Assembly (NCBI GenBank): GCA_026874595.1
Contig: CM049317.1
Location: 67,792,118-67,856,117, forward strand
DNA from: Sipunculus nudus
Lineage: Eukaryota > Annelida > Sipuncula > Golfingiida > Sipunculidae
Direction: 5' to 3'
DNA: 64,000 bases
Below, piece after piece: positions 1 to 12,764 of this stretch; the first letter of the stretch is position 1; each line of letters opens with the position of its first letter. Under the pieces are notes generated by a model, which saw only the letters and a program-made list of their open reading frames with translations, was not told the origin of the DNA and ran no database searches. Both the position numbers and the translations under genes were made by a program.

Positions 1-628
1 TATAAAGCCTGTTGTTTAAGTAGTATGATCCGGCGCATAATATATGTCCATGAACGTGCAAGTGGGTTTCTTTGTGCACAAAATCATGTTTTTCAATCAT
101 ATTTTACACATGACAGGCCACTGTGACCAATCTGGGTCCTCCGTGGATATTCCTGAATTTCAATGAAGAAGGCCAGGGGGCCGTGTTGACAATCGAAGGA
201 TATAGTGCCATATCTAAAGATAAGATGAATTTCAGTTAGCATAAATGATATAACTCAAGGTCCAATATCCAATGCTTTATTTAAGAAGGTTCTATGGTTA
301 ATCATAATTTATATAGTTACTAGTCAAAAGACTTTATGTTAAATCGACTCGTTTCTGAATGAGGGTATTGCTATGTGTTATACTACTTACAAATAGCAAA
401 TACACACCCGACATGTTGAAAAACTAAAGGTTCAAACTAAACGAGGCATTTCAAAGACAGGATAGATATGCTTGATACTTAACAGTTATAATGTGCGACC
501 TTATGTTTTGTTCAAGCATACCCAGAACGTGGTGAACAGTTATTATTAAAGACTTTTGTTTTTCAATTTCTCTGTGTTATGCTTATATCCAGGGTTGTAA
601 TTACTACTGTTTGTCCTTAATATCCAGG

Positions 629-800
629 CACAAAAAATGAACACCGATCAAGTCCGATACCTTGATAATCAAGCGGCGTATAAAAATGACGTAAGGTCCC
701 GGATAATGATCTTAGAATATGGGTCACGACTCGACGAATCAATGTTTGTATCTTCAAATTGAGTCCATTGGCATTTCTCTCTGCGCAACCCTTCTCTGAT
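629..800 (+). pseudogene. Exon-2-like relic of the receptor family
   Basis: Begins after a TATCCAG acceptor-like site. Nucleotide similarity to the exon-2 relic at 1795 is clear through the shared CTTGAT...GGCGT...AACGTA-type stretch. Stops interrupt every useful frame. It marks one further copy whose remaining exons have been lost or lie outside the window. Confidence 0.4.
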
Positions 801-1426
801 TCATTGTCAAATTATATATCGGTGTTAGAGCTGATCATTAGCTGTCACCGTGATTAACATATCTGTCATGTGACATATAACTAGCACAAGGCTGTTCTTT
901 ACCAGAAATACTTCAATTGCTTTGATACAAATTAGCATCTCATATATTTTGGCTTAATAGCTTACTTAATGCTATCTATAACATTGGAAACAACAAAAAA
1001 AACAGGAAACCACAAACAAAAGGCAACTAAATAAAGATATTTTTGTGAACACAAGATGTATTAAAACGGGAAACCTGCGGCCTTCTGATTGCAGCAATAC
1101 AAAAAAATTCAATTATGGAAATCCATGCTATTGAACTGAATAATATCCAGGGCTCTGATATTAAAATCATTAGGTTGCAAGTCTATAAATATCTACAGAA
1201 CTGCGAGGCTCTATAACATAATAAACAAATGCTGGTAGCATGCAGAAGCTGTACTCTATACGATATTGAAAAGGATGCAGGGATAACTAAGTATAAATTC
1301 CGATGATCAAAACCATTGTATATAATAAGGTTATACGTCGAATAATTATAGCATAAATAAATATAAATCAGGCCATTTGTCTTCTCCTCAGTGTATAAGC
1401 TTTGTTAAAAAATACAAAACCGTGAT

Positions 1427-1450
1427 AAACCATAACCGTTTATTGCGTAA
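1427..1450 (+). promoter_or_regulatory. Conserved upstream box of copy A
   Basis: AAACCATAACCGTTTATTGC lies about 180 bp before the signal-peptide exon at 1612. It is the counterpart of the D and E boxes. Confidence 0.35.
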
Positions 1451-1611
1451 GAGCGGCGATCTTATTTTGATATTGTTATACATTATCTGTATACCCAAAT
1501 AAACACTACAGAATAGGCAAAAAAAGCTTGATATTCATTAGGTTATATACTTTTCATTAACAACCTTTATACACTCACGTTATGCCAAAAGGAGGCTATT
1601 CCACTCATAAA

Positions 1612-1696
1612 ATGGGTAGGTCTACTTCCAACTCCACAGTTAAAATGTGTGCAATTATGGTGTTGTTTTCAACCATTGCCATGATATTGGGTAAAA
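1612..1696 (+). pseudogene. Copy A exon 1, signal peptide
   Basis: The ATG opens 28 codons plus one base: MGRSTSNSTVKMCAIMVLFS and a further hydrophobic run, ending at the donor GTAAGT in phase 1. The leader itself is intact, but the exons downstream are damaged, so it is listed with the pseudogene. Confidence 0.5.
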
Positions 1697-1794
1697 GTAA
1701 GTATTGAAGACTTCATTTTTTTTATTTTCCACCTATCAGCTATCCAGTGACGTAGTAACCACTGCCTGGCCTTACTGAGAAGGCATTCCAAAAG

Positions 1795-1990
1795 ACGCTA
1801 ATAAAAGTCTAATATCTTGATGACCAGGCGGCGTCTAAATATAACGTAGGATCATGAGTGAAAGTCACAGAATCTTGGCCAAGACCTTCAGAAGCATCGT
1901 CCGTATCTTCCAGTCGAGTCGATTTCGATCCCCTCTGAGTAACCCTTATAAGAAGCTTCAATTAACGTTATTCTCAGATGCCTTGATAAT
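1795..1990 (+). pseudogene. Copy A exon 2 relic
   Basis: Aligns with copy D exon 2: both carry AAGTCACAGA-like, AGAAGCATC and CGTATCTTC blocks in the same order. The frame continuing from exon 1 meets TGATGA within a dozen codons. Decayed. Confidence 0.45.
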
Positions 1991-2139
1991 GAGTCAGAGA
2001 GAATTGTGCAATTTCTCCATGAATTTATGGGTTAAACCTTCCTGCTTACAACAGGATGTCATCATGAATAATCCAACATTATGTATATATAGGTTAATTA
2101 TATATATTATGATTATACATATATATATATATATATATT

Positions 2140-2245
2140 AATTATTATAAAGATTGTAATTTCCAAATGACAAAATCAGTCTGAAGCTAAAGCTTATTGT
2201 GAATATAATGTGATGACTCTGCTTGTCGAACTCGATAATGAAGCA
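2140..2245 (+). pseudogene. Truncated exon 3 relic with intron flank
   Basis: The stretch containing CTGAAGCTAAAGCTTATTGTG matches copy A exon 3 (4905-5135). It then jumps to the exon end and donor (AAGTAAGTTC), missing about 130 nt. The following 100 bp match the intron after 5135. This is a partial duplication of exon 3 and its downstream intron. Confidence 0.55.
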
Positions 2246-3009
2246 TATGAAAGTAAGTTCATGCATAGGTTCATATATATGGCTTATGAAATACCTTACC
2301 GTATAATTACAATGATTCCTAAATAAGACAGGGTTCATTTACATGACACGTATGTTCACTTTAAATATTTAACTGTTAGAATAAAAGAGACTCTGATAGA
2401 AGTTCAAAACGCTTTAAAAAGATCTTACATAAATTCACTTGTAAACAATAATGACACATAGTACAAAAATGAAAATAGGTTTAAGTAAATTCTCTAAAAA
2501 GTATCTCAACCTCCGTAATTTAGGAAGTTTAGTAAATATTCAGATAATAACAAAACTGAGGTACACACTCGTGTAATAATACAGAAAAATGCATCACTTC
2601 CAGGTATCTGTGGTTATTGTAATGAATTGTTTCAACAGTCATGTAAGTGACAGGGAAGTAGGTACGGACATTGCAGACCCTTTTAGCTTGTGGTCATTTC
2701 ATTGATGAGTGCAAACAGTTTTATTCGTTGAAGATGAAGGATATTATTTCTATGTTATGATCCATTGTTAAACAAATTGCCAATCAGTTCTGATAACAGT
2801 ATCACTTACATAGTGCTCCAAATCATACTTTTGCCCTATCGATTCTGTAATATAGGTCACCGTGACCTATATTTTGGGTTCGAATGAGACTTCTAAAGGG
2901 CCTCCATTAACGTTCAGTCAGAGCTTTCTAGAATTAACGTGTATGATTTGTTCTCCGTTCATGACCGGGCGGCCCGGACAACAGACTACGGAGCCCCACT
3001 ATTATTGCG

Positions 3010-3620
3010 CAGTTGCCTTTTAGTTAGCTTAGATGAAATAGGATAATGGCCGCTAGTTTATGGTATATCGTATCAGATATGCCCTTGATCTGACCTGTAG
3101 AATATGTACGTTATCTTGGAGCACCCTCCAATCAAAACGTGTCCATGATCGCGCAGGAAAAGTCTGCAGGTCAATATACCCCCATCCCCATCAGGTCAGC
3201 GAATTCGCAAGGATCTCACTCAGGACGCATATAGAACAGCTATGTACTCTTTTCTGGTATCCAGACTGGCCTACAACAATGGGTTTTTGAACAGACTGCC
3301 TAGAACCCTGATACATTAGAATTCTGCTGCATATGTTACACGTACTCGGAGAAGGGATCACATTGCCGGTCCCGTAGGCACTGTACTGGCTCCCAATCAG
3401 CCAGTGAATCATATGTTAAATCCTCTTGCTGTCTTTAAAGGTTGTTCACATCCTTAGTGCCCGATACTGAATACCTCAATAAGCTGCAATTAACCTAAAC
3501 ACCACATTGGCGTCTTCGTTTTTTCAACCCCCTGTTTATGAAATTCACTAAATCCAGAACTACGCAAGCCATCTTCACTTCTGATTATCAAAAAGACCCT
3601 GAAGACCACTCTATTTAACT
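3010..3620 (+). mobile_element. Degenerate LINE 3' fragment (RT C-terminal region)
   Basis: Broken frames resemble the part of CR1/L2/Jockey-type ORF2 after the RT: SRLAYNNGFLNRLP, then RDHIAGPV, then a P.YLNKLQ-like segment and a distal Phe/Lys-rich stretch. Several stops and frameshifts. It is an old, 5'-truncated insertion upstream of copy A exon 3. Confidence 0.55.
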
Positions 3621-3680
3621 AGCATACAGAAACTGAATAGCACACAGAAATGTGTCACACATACACTTGCGTTCTAATTG

Positions 3681-3683
<3 letters not shown>

Positions 3684-3733
<50 letters not shown>
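3684..3733. repeat. (TA)n microsatellite
   Basis: About 50 bp of pure TA, directly next to the minisatellite at 3770. Confidence 0.95.
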
Positions 3734-3736
<3 letters not shown>

Positions 3737-3769
3737 GAGCACTAGTTAAGTATCTGGACAAGTTTGATA

Positions 3770-3960
3770 CGAGGCCCGCCCAGATTAAAATGTATCTGGG
3801 CCAGTCCAGATTATAATCAAGTCTTGGCCGGCCAAGTTTTAAATTGGACCATCCCAGAGTAAAATTTTGATCTGGGCCTGACCAGCCCAGATTAAAATCC
3901 TGTGGTGGACATTTCATGAATACAAACTTGTCTGGTCATGTTTTAAACTGGATTAGATTC
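3770..3960. repeat. Diverged minisatellite, about 27-30 bp unit
   Basis: About six imperfect units share the pattern CCCAGATTAAAAT followed by TCTGGGCC. Read on the minus strand it gives an open repetitive peptide (NLGW, NFTLGW, YNLDW), which I take as a by-product of the repeat and not as a gene. Confidence 0.7.
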
Positions 3961-4782
3961 TTCATCTACCCTTCACCAGCTGATAGTTAGTGTAATAATA
4001 TCATGAATTCTATCAAAGAACCTGAATATTTTCCAGATGCACCATTCATTAAATCAAAAACACTTGCTACTTGCAAAATATTGACGGAGCTGGCTGTACT
4101 TTATATCGTATAGACAGGGGTGCGGGGATAACTAAGTTGAACTCAGCTGAGTAATGAATGAGGTCACATGGTACGAATTTTTACCACGAACCGCTTATTG
4201 GAGCTTTGTCTATGACACGTGAACTATCTGCCAATCACAAGAATGATTTCGTTGACGAGACAGATGTTTATGCAAATTAAAACGTTACATGAATAAGATC
4301 GGTCAGTTGACAGCATGAATGTCGGAGTAACTTTCATTTAATGCAAGAACTTCCGCTCTATTTGAAATCAAATGAGATCCATTTCCAATCGCTCAATAAT
4401 TTTTTGGTGGCATAAGTTGAAGGGATTATTTTCAAGAGAATCTGGCAAAATTTGCACCGACCTGGAGATTTTATGGGGCATTGTAATGCCCATATTTTGC
4501 TATGTACAACTCGTTGGAAAACTCCCCACTAATCTGCAGCCCCCAGCCAGATAACAGAGGTTTATAAAGACCTCTGCTCTACCGTGTCAGTCTCGGTTAC
4601 ATACGGACGTTATTTGGGAACACAGACTCATTATTATAAGCACGGAATGTTAAAAAAAATGGAAACGTCATTTTTGCCTGTAAAGGCATTCTGAAAAATA
4701 AATTCATGATTATGATGTAATCGAATGTTGCCTTTGGTAATAGAACGCTTGAAAGTAGCAGCAAAGCGACTGACTTTTGATA

Positions 4783-4783
<1 letters not shown>

Positions 4784-4833
<50 letters not shown>
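4784..4833. repeat. (TA)n microsatellite
   Basis: About 50 bp of TA just upstream of copy A exon 3. Confidence 0.95.
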
Positions 4834-4842
<9 letters not shown>

Positions 4843-4904
4843 AGGAAATTTATAGGAACATCCTGGTACCAACAAAGCCACTTTGTTTTAATTTTATGTT
4901 ACAG

Positions 4905-5570
4905 CTAATGGATTTCGAATCATAGTTTCCAAAAGTCGAAATCAACCTGAAGCTAAAGCTTATTGTGGATATCATGGGATGAATTTGCTTGGGGAAATCA
5001 ATAGACAAGAGGAACAGGCAGTGATATCGGCCATGAAAGAAAGTTCTATTACAGAGTGTTGGATGTCGTTTGAACGGACGATATTTCATGATTGGACCCC
5101 AGTGCAGACTTTGACAGATAATGGAACCCTTAAAAGTGAGTTCAATCAACGATTCAAATATATAACTTTTAACTTATGGTACCGTATAATCACAATGATT
5201 CCTTAATAAGTTAGGGATTCACATATATGACACGTATGTTTACATTTACATGATTTTTTTAATTATCATAATAGTTTTATGTCTTTGCCAAACTATTTCA
5301 TCATTCAGGTAGTTCAGCAGGGTAAAAAGTAAATATATGTAGTCCGTTCGCTACCGAAAAAAAAATATTTTTAAAATTTCCTTTGAGTACATTCTACATG
5401 TATATGCCATCGTTCCAGCATTGAATAGGAAGGAAATTTTAAGTTCTATACCCAAGAACTGTGCAACTGTCACGAGGGACAAGATTCGAGCTGTCAACTG
5501 CTTGCAAAAGGTCAATGGTTATATCTGCTTTAAGACAGGTAAACTGCATATATACCGCATATTTTATATA

Positions 5571-5621
<51 letters not shown>

Positions 5622-8600
5622 TTAATTAATTATATATTTATTTATTTAAGTTAGATACATGTTGGTAACTATCAGAGAAATATTCAAAATTATTACCGAA
5701 ATTCAGACTCCTTTCCGATTAGGATCTGTTTTTAAGCCATGATTCTTATTGCGACATAATATCTCATTACGGTGCCTATTTTCAGAATGTAAATGGTGTC
5801 CACCATGGAAATGCCAGTTTGTGAAGGATGGCTGCATAACGATACATCACCGTTCTCTAAACTGGTTTAACGCTCGTGCTGAGTGTAAGTAAATAGGTTC
5901 GGATTTGTGGCTCGCCGCCAATTGGGAGGAAACACTGAGTTCCTTTGTTATATTGGAACGTGATTTTTGGATCAGTTGGAGGAAGGAAGATTGGCATTTA
6001 ATCGGGTTTAACATGAGTAATTATTTCTTTTAAAACAATGAAAATATCGATGAAATTATTTTATGTGCATGTCTTTGTTGTTTAGCCATGAAAGAATGAA
6101 ATCCTCTTATTACGCCCCTTAGTTCAAAAAGTATGTTATTTTATATTTAACCTCCATGTGTTTTGTTTGAATATAAACCTTGGGGAAGTATTGGTATCAG
6201 TATAATTCCAAAAAAAATATATTTATATCGAAATCCAACGAAACTACCAGCTTCCATAGCAGTGCACGGATGCTTGATTTTCACTTGAGACACTTACACA
6301 TTTGCACTTTGAAAGAAGCAATAAACGTTTGCGATGTTATCATCCAATATCTTCCTTCGTATTTTAAGGTATCATGGAACCCAAGATGATACTCTTTCCC
6401 GCAAGCGCTACGGAAAATAAGTACAACTGTTCCAAGATATCACGTACTCATGACAATGCATTGACCTGGAATACAACAAGCTGCAAGTCAACCAACCCTG
6501 TTATTTGCACTTCCTATGCAGCTGATAGTAAAAAGCATTTCTTTACCTATTTCCCGTCTATGGTTTCACTGATTTAAAAGAACAAAGTTTCTATAAGAAA
6601 ATAGAATCATTTTAAGAGGTTTGCCATGAATATAATGCCCTTAAGCATAGAGTTATCTATTATTTTTTTTCTGAACACTGTTGTCTGATAGAAACTATAT
6701 GCATTCGTATTGTAAATGTATTAAAGTAGATTAATACACAGGCATGGAAATTTTAGCTTAAAGGTTCGTCTTAGCCTTAGTGTCCATATTGCAGTTGCTT
6801 AAGGGTACGCTTGAACTGGGTTTTTTTCATGTCATGGATATAGATCAGACTTTGAGTGCGTTATTATTTGTACTTATTTATACACATGAATAATGTAGCA
6901 TATATATATATATAGTTTTGTAAAATAGTCTATATAAGACCCACCAGGTATATCCGTTTCAGAAGAAGCCATGCCCAAGAGAAACACATCCAGAATTTCT
7001 GAGAGACGAGGTATTTAAAATGTTATATGTATTTATTACTTTAAGGTGTATAATATATGCTTTGATTTCAGAACGTCGATAGAAATCCGTTTTATTACAT
7101 TTAATTGTTCAAAGCGCATGCATATAATATGAAGGATGAATGGACCAGTGAACTGGTTACGGAGGATGTTTAAAGACGACACCTTGGAACATCAAATGCC
7201 AGTTTTTTTAGAAAGCAATGTAACCATATGCTGAGAGTTTATCAGGTTTATATGTTGAGTTTTTATATATTTTATTGCATTATCTTAACTTTTTATACTT
7301 TTGCACATGTTAACTTGTACATATGCATGTACAATGTGAATGCGCAACACACCCACTTGAACACGAATAATTGCATTTTTACTGGCTATTAAAAGGATGC
7401 AATTTAAAATAATTACGTTTGATTGATGATATATTATCGGTAAAACTCGAAAATTTTAATTTGTCTCGGTGTAGCATTTCATCACTATAATGATTTTAAA
7501 TTTCAGCTTCTGAACAAACAGTTCCGGTTTTGTTTATGATAATTGGCGGCATGGCGGCTTCAGTCCTCTTGGTCATTTCTTATATACAGTGCAAAGAACC
7601 AATCACATAGAAGGTACATGTATATTATATTCCTTTAGAGTATATAACACTTGTAAACACTTTCTACTATCTCGATCTTTTTTCTGACGTGTTCAACAAA
7701 GGATTAGCTAGAAATACAACTAAACATATTACTGAATAGCCAGTATAATAAACAAGATTGTTCAATATTTTTAGTTTTTGGCATTTCTGTAATCTGATTT
7801 ACAAGAGCTGCAAAGGATCTGCTATCACTCTACGTACACATGACAGCCATCAAAATAAAACATTTGAAGGAATTCACTCTTCCAATACCATTAATGTGTA
7901 CCTTTAAGTTTAAATAACGCCGTGGTTGAATTTTCGTCAGACATTTATCAAAGTGTCACCTGGCCTTCCAAAAAGAAAACACAGAAGTTCAAGTTAAGAA
8001 CATTCCTTTCCCAAAAGTACTTGTGAAGATTCTAAAAGGTCATGGTAAAGAGTGTAGCATTTAGCCTAAATAGATCATAATAAAAATAATAAACTCTCGA
8101 ACAGTATCTGTCAGAATGGTTTCTGATTTATAGAGTAAAACAGTTGGAAAATGGACATTAGATTTTTATTATAATTCTACCTTTACATTACGTCAATTTA
8201 TATAAACTATAGTACACACAGGAAAAAAGATCAGAGAAAATAGACGATTACCAAATATTAACATTGCAGGTTTGAGGACGAAGATATTCCTGAGACTCCA
8301 ATTCGTAGGAATCATCGATGCACGTCCTGTGTGTGTAAGGATATCCGTAGTTTCCGAAGACGCACGCTCCCACCAGTCAACCCATTTGTAAATGCATCTG
8401 AATGCCATCAAGTAGAAAGCCCTAATCGGCGCCAACAAAGGCTAACGTTCCAGGACTCGAACAATGATTACTCAACCATCATGAATCCTTCAAAAAGTGA
8501 CCATCAATATTTTACATATTCCAATACTTCCGAGTTTGAACCTGCTGATGTATCTCTGATATCTCCAAAACAAGTCGATCTATCCAGCACAACGTCTGGT

Positions 8601-8735
8601 GAATACAGCGTATGCAGGTTTCACGACACTAATGAAAATCGTGGTGACAGCGCAGCCGTTTTTTTTTCAGAACCAGCGATTGTACACAAGATGGACAGCC
8701 GTACCTGTGCTCCTGGAGGAATTGTGCCTCTTTAA
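4905..8735 (+). pseudogene. Copy A two-CTLD receptor, exons 3-9, disabled
   Basis: Exons: 4905-5135, 5419-5538, 5786-6016, 6369-6527, 6963-7010, 7507-7613, 8270-8735. Exons 3, 4, 6 and 7 are open and in phase with each other. Exon 5 has an in-frame TAA at 5890-5892 where E has a Lys codon. Exon 8 is 107 nt against 109 in B2 and E, which puts TAG in frame at 7608-7610 and breaks the link to the tail. The tail itself stays open to a TAA at 8733, about 25 codons short of E, and the lost end is still readable downstream. Tail motifs kept: NDYSTI and GEYSVC; TIYSEP has become VFFSEP. If transcribed it would give at most a truncated soluble product. The lesions are unambiguous in the sequence. Confidence 0.82.
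5570..5620. repeat. (ATT)n microsatellite
   Basis: About 17 ATT units in the intron after copy A exon 4. Confidence 0.95.
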
Positions 8736-8884
8736 ACTCCTGAAAATAAAATTGAATATGGCAGTATTGTAAACATACCTGAACCACAGGATAGGTGCTA
8801 CAGACTTTAGAGCACAAGTAGGTCTTCAGCAACGAGACTAGCATTACACTTGGCGTTTATCTTTAAGCGTAACCGGACAAAGTC

Positions 8885-8975
8885 TATGAGCGTGTATTCC
8901 CAGTCTCTTCAACTTATTGTCTGAGATACAAGCTGAAGACCATTGAACTGGTGCCAGACTTCGCGTTTGTTGTTA
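8885..8975 (+). repeat. 3' flank shared between copies A and B2
   Basis: GTGTATTC...TTCAAC.TATTGTC followed by AGCTGAAGACC.TTGAACTG recurs at about 20485-20590, downstream of copy B2. The duplication unit therefore extended past the tail exon. Confidence 0.6.
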
Positions 8976-9239
8976 GTGACTAAGAAACAATCGAAACATT
9001 CGTCAAAATTAAGATTCACTGGTACATGGAATGCCCAGGGAAATCCCTATTCCATGTGGGATGACTTGTTTGCATTCCCGGACGACAATATTAGGAAAAA
9101 TTTTTTACGTTGCATGCCTAATTGCGACGTGAATTGTCAGTTGGAGTCATATTCCATGGGGATAAATACAAACAAAGTATATGCTGATGGCTATAGAAGT
9201 AGAACTTCAGAGTGTAATTGTAACAAAGATTTATTGTGA

Positions 9240-10440
9240 ATGCAACTGTTTTTTTAATATATATATTATAGTCAAGGTAATGTTCACAGCAACCAAGTTG
9301 GGCTATCCATAATGAACTTCATACTGTGAATAAATACATAGTATTTTTCGAATAAGCAATAACAGTTGGATATTGTGTCCAGTTGTAACACATATATTTA
9401 AAAAATTCAGTTTAAATACCCAGCTTGTTTGAACAAGTTGTTAATTTGGTGTTACATTCCCTGTGTTTGAAACGTAGCCCCTGTGAAGAAGTTTTCAAAC
9501 CTTCAAAGGAAATAAATGAATCAAAAGATGTTTGGTTCCCTTGGAAAAAAAATAATAAAGTAACACTACTAGAGTGATATTAAAAATCTGAAGTAATAGA
9601 AACCGAACACATAACTGCTTCTGGAACGCTATGTATTTAAAAAAGGGGAGTATCTCTTAAAGGTGTCAATCAAACACTCCCTCAGCTCCTTTCAAACATA
9701 CCCGAAGCTTGTACATGTTTCTTGATAAATATAAAATAACCATTCGTGGTCAATGTTAAATGACTCATATCATACATATGGTCGCATATGTATGATATCG
9801 ATTGATAAATATCATAACCTAACTCCAATCAATAGGGTTTAAAAAAATCGGTATAAACATATTGTCACATATGTGTACTATTTCCTTAATATTCATGATT
9901 CAAAACAATATATCATAAAAAGAGCAAACTTAACATATTTCTTTGGATAATTTTGGACATTATCCACACCTAAGCAAGGCCTAAACGGATAAAAATGGCA
10001 TATATATAATATATGGTTATTAATCTATCGTTATGTTCATGTTGATTAATATACCCCAAAAATCAAGTTTCGATGACCCTATTATTTATTGCTAAGTATA
10101 TATTTATAATTGGTTAAGATTATTGATCTAGTTTTATTGACTGCGTACAAGCTTTGCAAAGAAATAACTGTACATAGAATAAAATACCATCATGGCCTGA
10201 GGAGATATAGATCTTGTAAACAATATGTTTTATTGCTTAATAAATCGAGGAAACAATACTCATTGATAAGATAAAAACCTAATGTTAACGGTGTGTGGTA
10301 CAATTTCCCGCGATGCGTTTTGGCGATATGCCTTTTTTCCTAATACCTCATTTTCCTGATTAAAATCACCTATCCATTACACTTAAAAGAAGGTAAATGT
10401 TAAAGTAGGATTTCGTGGAATTAATTAGCTATATTACTAC
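9240..10440. other. No gene recognised
   Basis: AT-rich spacer. The only distinct structure is the hairpin at 9767-9798. No coding-like frame or transposon motif seen. Confidence 0.5.
9767..9798. repeat. Perfect 14-bp inverted repeat with 4-nt loop
   Basis: ATATCATACATATG, then GTCG, then its exact reverse complement. A short hairpin or cruciform sequence; no neighbouring gene gives it an obvious role. Confidence 0.85.
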
Positions 10441-10676
10441 TACATTTTAACTTGTCAGTTATCATATATATATATATACATGTATATGTGTGTGCGTGTG
10501 TGTATGTATGTGTTAACTGTTTTCTTTTAACTGTTACCATTTTATTTTTCAGAAAATGTAGCAAAACTTCAACCACTAACTTTACCTTTAAACTAATTGT
10601 AAATATATTATATTACCTTTTATTCACACCGTTGTTTTACTTACCCCTTTGTATTAATGAATTTATCCCTTTATAT

Positions 10677-10678
<2 letters not shown>

Positions 10679-10725
<47 letters not shown>

Positions 10726-10748
10726 TATATATATATATTTATATATAT
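10679..10748. repeat. (TA)n microsatellite, interrupted
   Basis: TA tract with AAATA and TTTA interruptions. Open frames on both strands through it are artefacts of the repeat. Confidence 0.95.
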
Positions 10749-11117
10749 ACAGAAAATACCACCATTTTGACGTTTGCCAACTACACCTAATTTGTCAAGT
10801 AGGCCCGTTTCAACCTTTAATAATACATCAACTGAAACCACATAATTATGAAACATGAAACAGCATATTGTTTCCTCCATCTTATGTCATTGTTTCTAGG
10901 AAAGAAAATGAATTGCCCAATTGGGACATTACTGCTAATTATATGTATTTATTGATATGGGCCAAAATAAATACAATGGCTGGAATTATATGGTTATTAG
11001 CACATTCTTTTGCTTCTGTATTACCAAAACCCAGCCATACTTAAAAAGTTGATATCGTCCAGACCATATTCTACAACAGAGAAATGTTTTCTTGTAGAAT
11101 TTTTATTAACTCTACCC

Positions 11118-11119
<2 letters not shown>

Positions 11120-11165
<46 letters not shown>
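11120..11165. repeat. (TA)n microsatellite
   Basis: Pure TA tract. Confidence 0.95.
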
Positions 11166-11168
<3 letters not shown>

Positions 11169-11324
11169 CATTTGATATTAGCTATAAATCATTCCTTATT
11201 TAAACTTTGCGTTACATAAATATATATCTTAATAAGGGCTACTGATCTCCTGTTTGCATAGACTCATGAATGCATGTACTCAGGATAACATAATCAGTAC
11301 AACTAATCACAATTGGCGGATTAT

Positions 11325-11400
11325 GCACATAACCTCGTGTCCGGAGTAAAGGTCATAGGTTCTGGGCCACGACCTGAGAAAGTATCCCAAGATGCAATTA
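11325..11400 (+). pseudogene. Exon-2-like relic upstream of copy B
   Basis: TCCGGAGTAAAGGTCA and the following GGCCACGACCTGAGAAAGTATC-like block match copy D exon 2 (about 30781-30830). Only about 75 bp is recognisable. Confidence 0.4.
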
Positions 11401-11409
11401 CGAATATAA

Positions 11410-12740
11410 AGCACACTACTCAGCATTATTATAATGTTCGAGGTTGGAATTATACAAGAATACAATAATAATATTTTTTATAGTATGTTTGCGTTTGTTT
11501 GCCATCCATTAACAATAAATAAACAAATTGGGAATATTTATCCTATCCGTTAGTTGAAAAGGCCTCTTATCTTAGCAAAATTTTGATAACAAAATTTATA
11601 ATGTTATTAACTCCAGTGTGACTGCAGTTATAGTCAGATATCATATACACAATACCATAACCATTACATGGTCACATTTCAGATACATAACAACATAATT
11701 ATCGTTTTTGACAGCAAAAATATTCTGGAATACATGTCTAATGCGCCGCTTACACGTTTTAAGCAGATATGCGCAGTTTACACGGAATATACCAGTAACT
11801 GAATAATTTAAACAGGCGCCACATTTTAACACGTTCTTGTAGTTGAGGGCTTTTGTATTGTTATTACCTTTGGCAGAGATCACGCTAAAACCAGTGAGTT
11901 TCGTGATTATGTATGGGATGAATCTACCAAGCTTACATGTAGGCATAGCAGAAAAAAGGGAAAAAGAAACAATGAAATCGGTAAAGATGGAAAGCTCCCA
12001 TTTTTTATGGCTGTCTAAGAACAATATATTTCACTAAGAACTCATCTCTATGAGTTAAGCATTAAAGAAATATTTTTGAAATTTCCTGACAAGCTTGAAC
12101 CTAATATACATATTTTCTTAAGATTTATGCCTTGTGTAAATACATATGTGTATAATGTTTTTTTTTTTCATTTATGTCACATAGATTTAATAGGTACATT
12201 TAAAACGATATTGGTTATATAAAGAGTAAGGGATGCATGATTCATCAGGTTTGTAAACAGAGTGTAGACAAAATCACATTGTGCGGTAAAACAATAACCA
12301 TTTAATATTCAAAAGAAGGCAATATAAATAAGATCCTGATGACATTAGTCTCGATTTAAAAGTTCATACCAATTGTGAATTCAAACGAAGTATAACAAAT
12401 TACTAAAATGTTTAACTGTGGATATGATAAAAGAATGCATGCCTCCATAAGTATAGGTCCTGAAATAGTGAATCTCAGCAAAATATCCTGCCTCTTATCA
12501 CTTTCTGGTAAATTATATCAATAAGTTTATGTAGAGATGGTTCTTATAAAAAACAGAAAGTGGCACAAACAAATAATATAATTGTATTGTATTATATATA
12601 GCTTGTGGTTTCAAAATAATCTAGAAACACTGATAATATTTTAGAGTAACAGTGATCTGTTGCTGTCTATCAGATGGCCTAACAAGCCTTTATTTACGAA
12701 TATGTGATGTTGTTTTGAAAAATTTGGTGAAATGACAACC
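11410..12740. other. AT-rich spacer, no gene recognised
   Basis: A 127-codon minus-strand frame (11641-12024) and a plus-strand frame at 11843 have no recognisable domain or splice context. The latter lacks an ATG, although its opening faintly resembles a receptor leader. Confidence 0.45.
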
Positions 12741-12743
12741 ATC

Positions 12744-12764
12744 ACCATAACCCTTATTGCGTAA
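12744..12764 (+). promoter_or_regulatory. Copy B version of the conserved upstream box
   Basis: CACCATAACCCTTATTGCG resembles the boxes before copies A, D and E. No intact signal-peptide exon follows at the expected distance, where SINE sequence now begins. Confidence 0.3.

Noticed and set aside
4372-4554. Leader-like frame MRSISNRSIIFWW upstream of copy A exon 3
   Set aside because: No donor in phase 1 and only faint similarity to the copy A leader.
10452-10790. Open frames with long Ile-Tyr repeats (also at 3615, 4725, 16919, 16963, 57982, 58410, 62809-62997, 63678)
   Set aside because: Direct translations of (TA)n microsatellites; no coding meaning.
11843-12037. RAFVLLLPLAEIT frame resembling the receptor leader
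   Set aside because: Begins with TTG, has no donor at the expected place, and no receptor exon follows in phase. At most a decayed leader.
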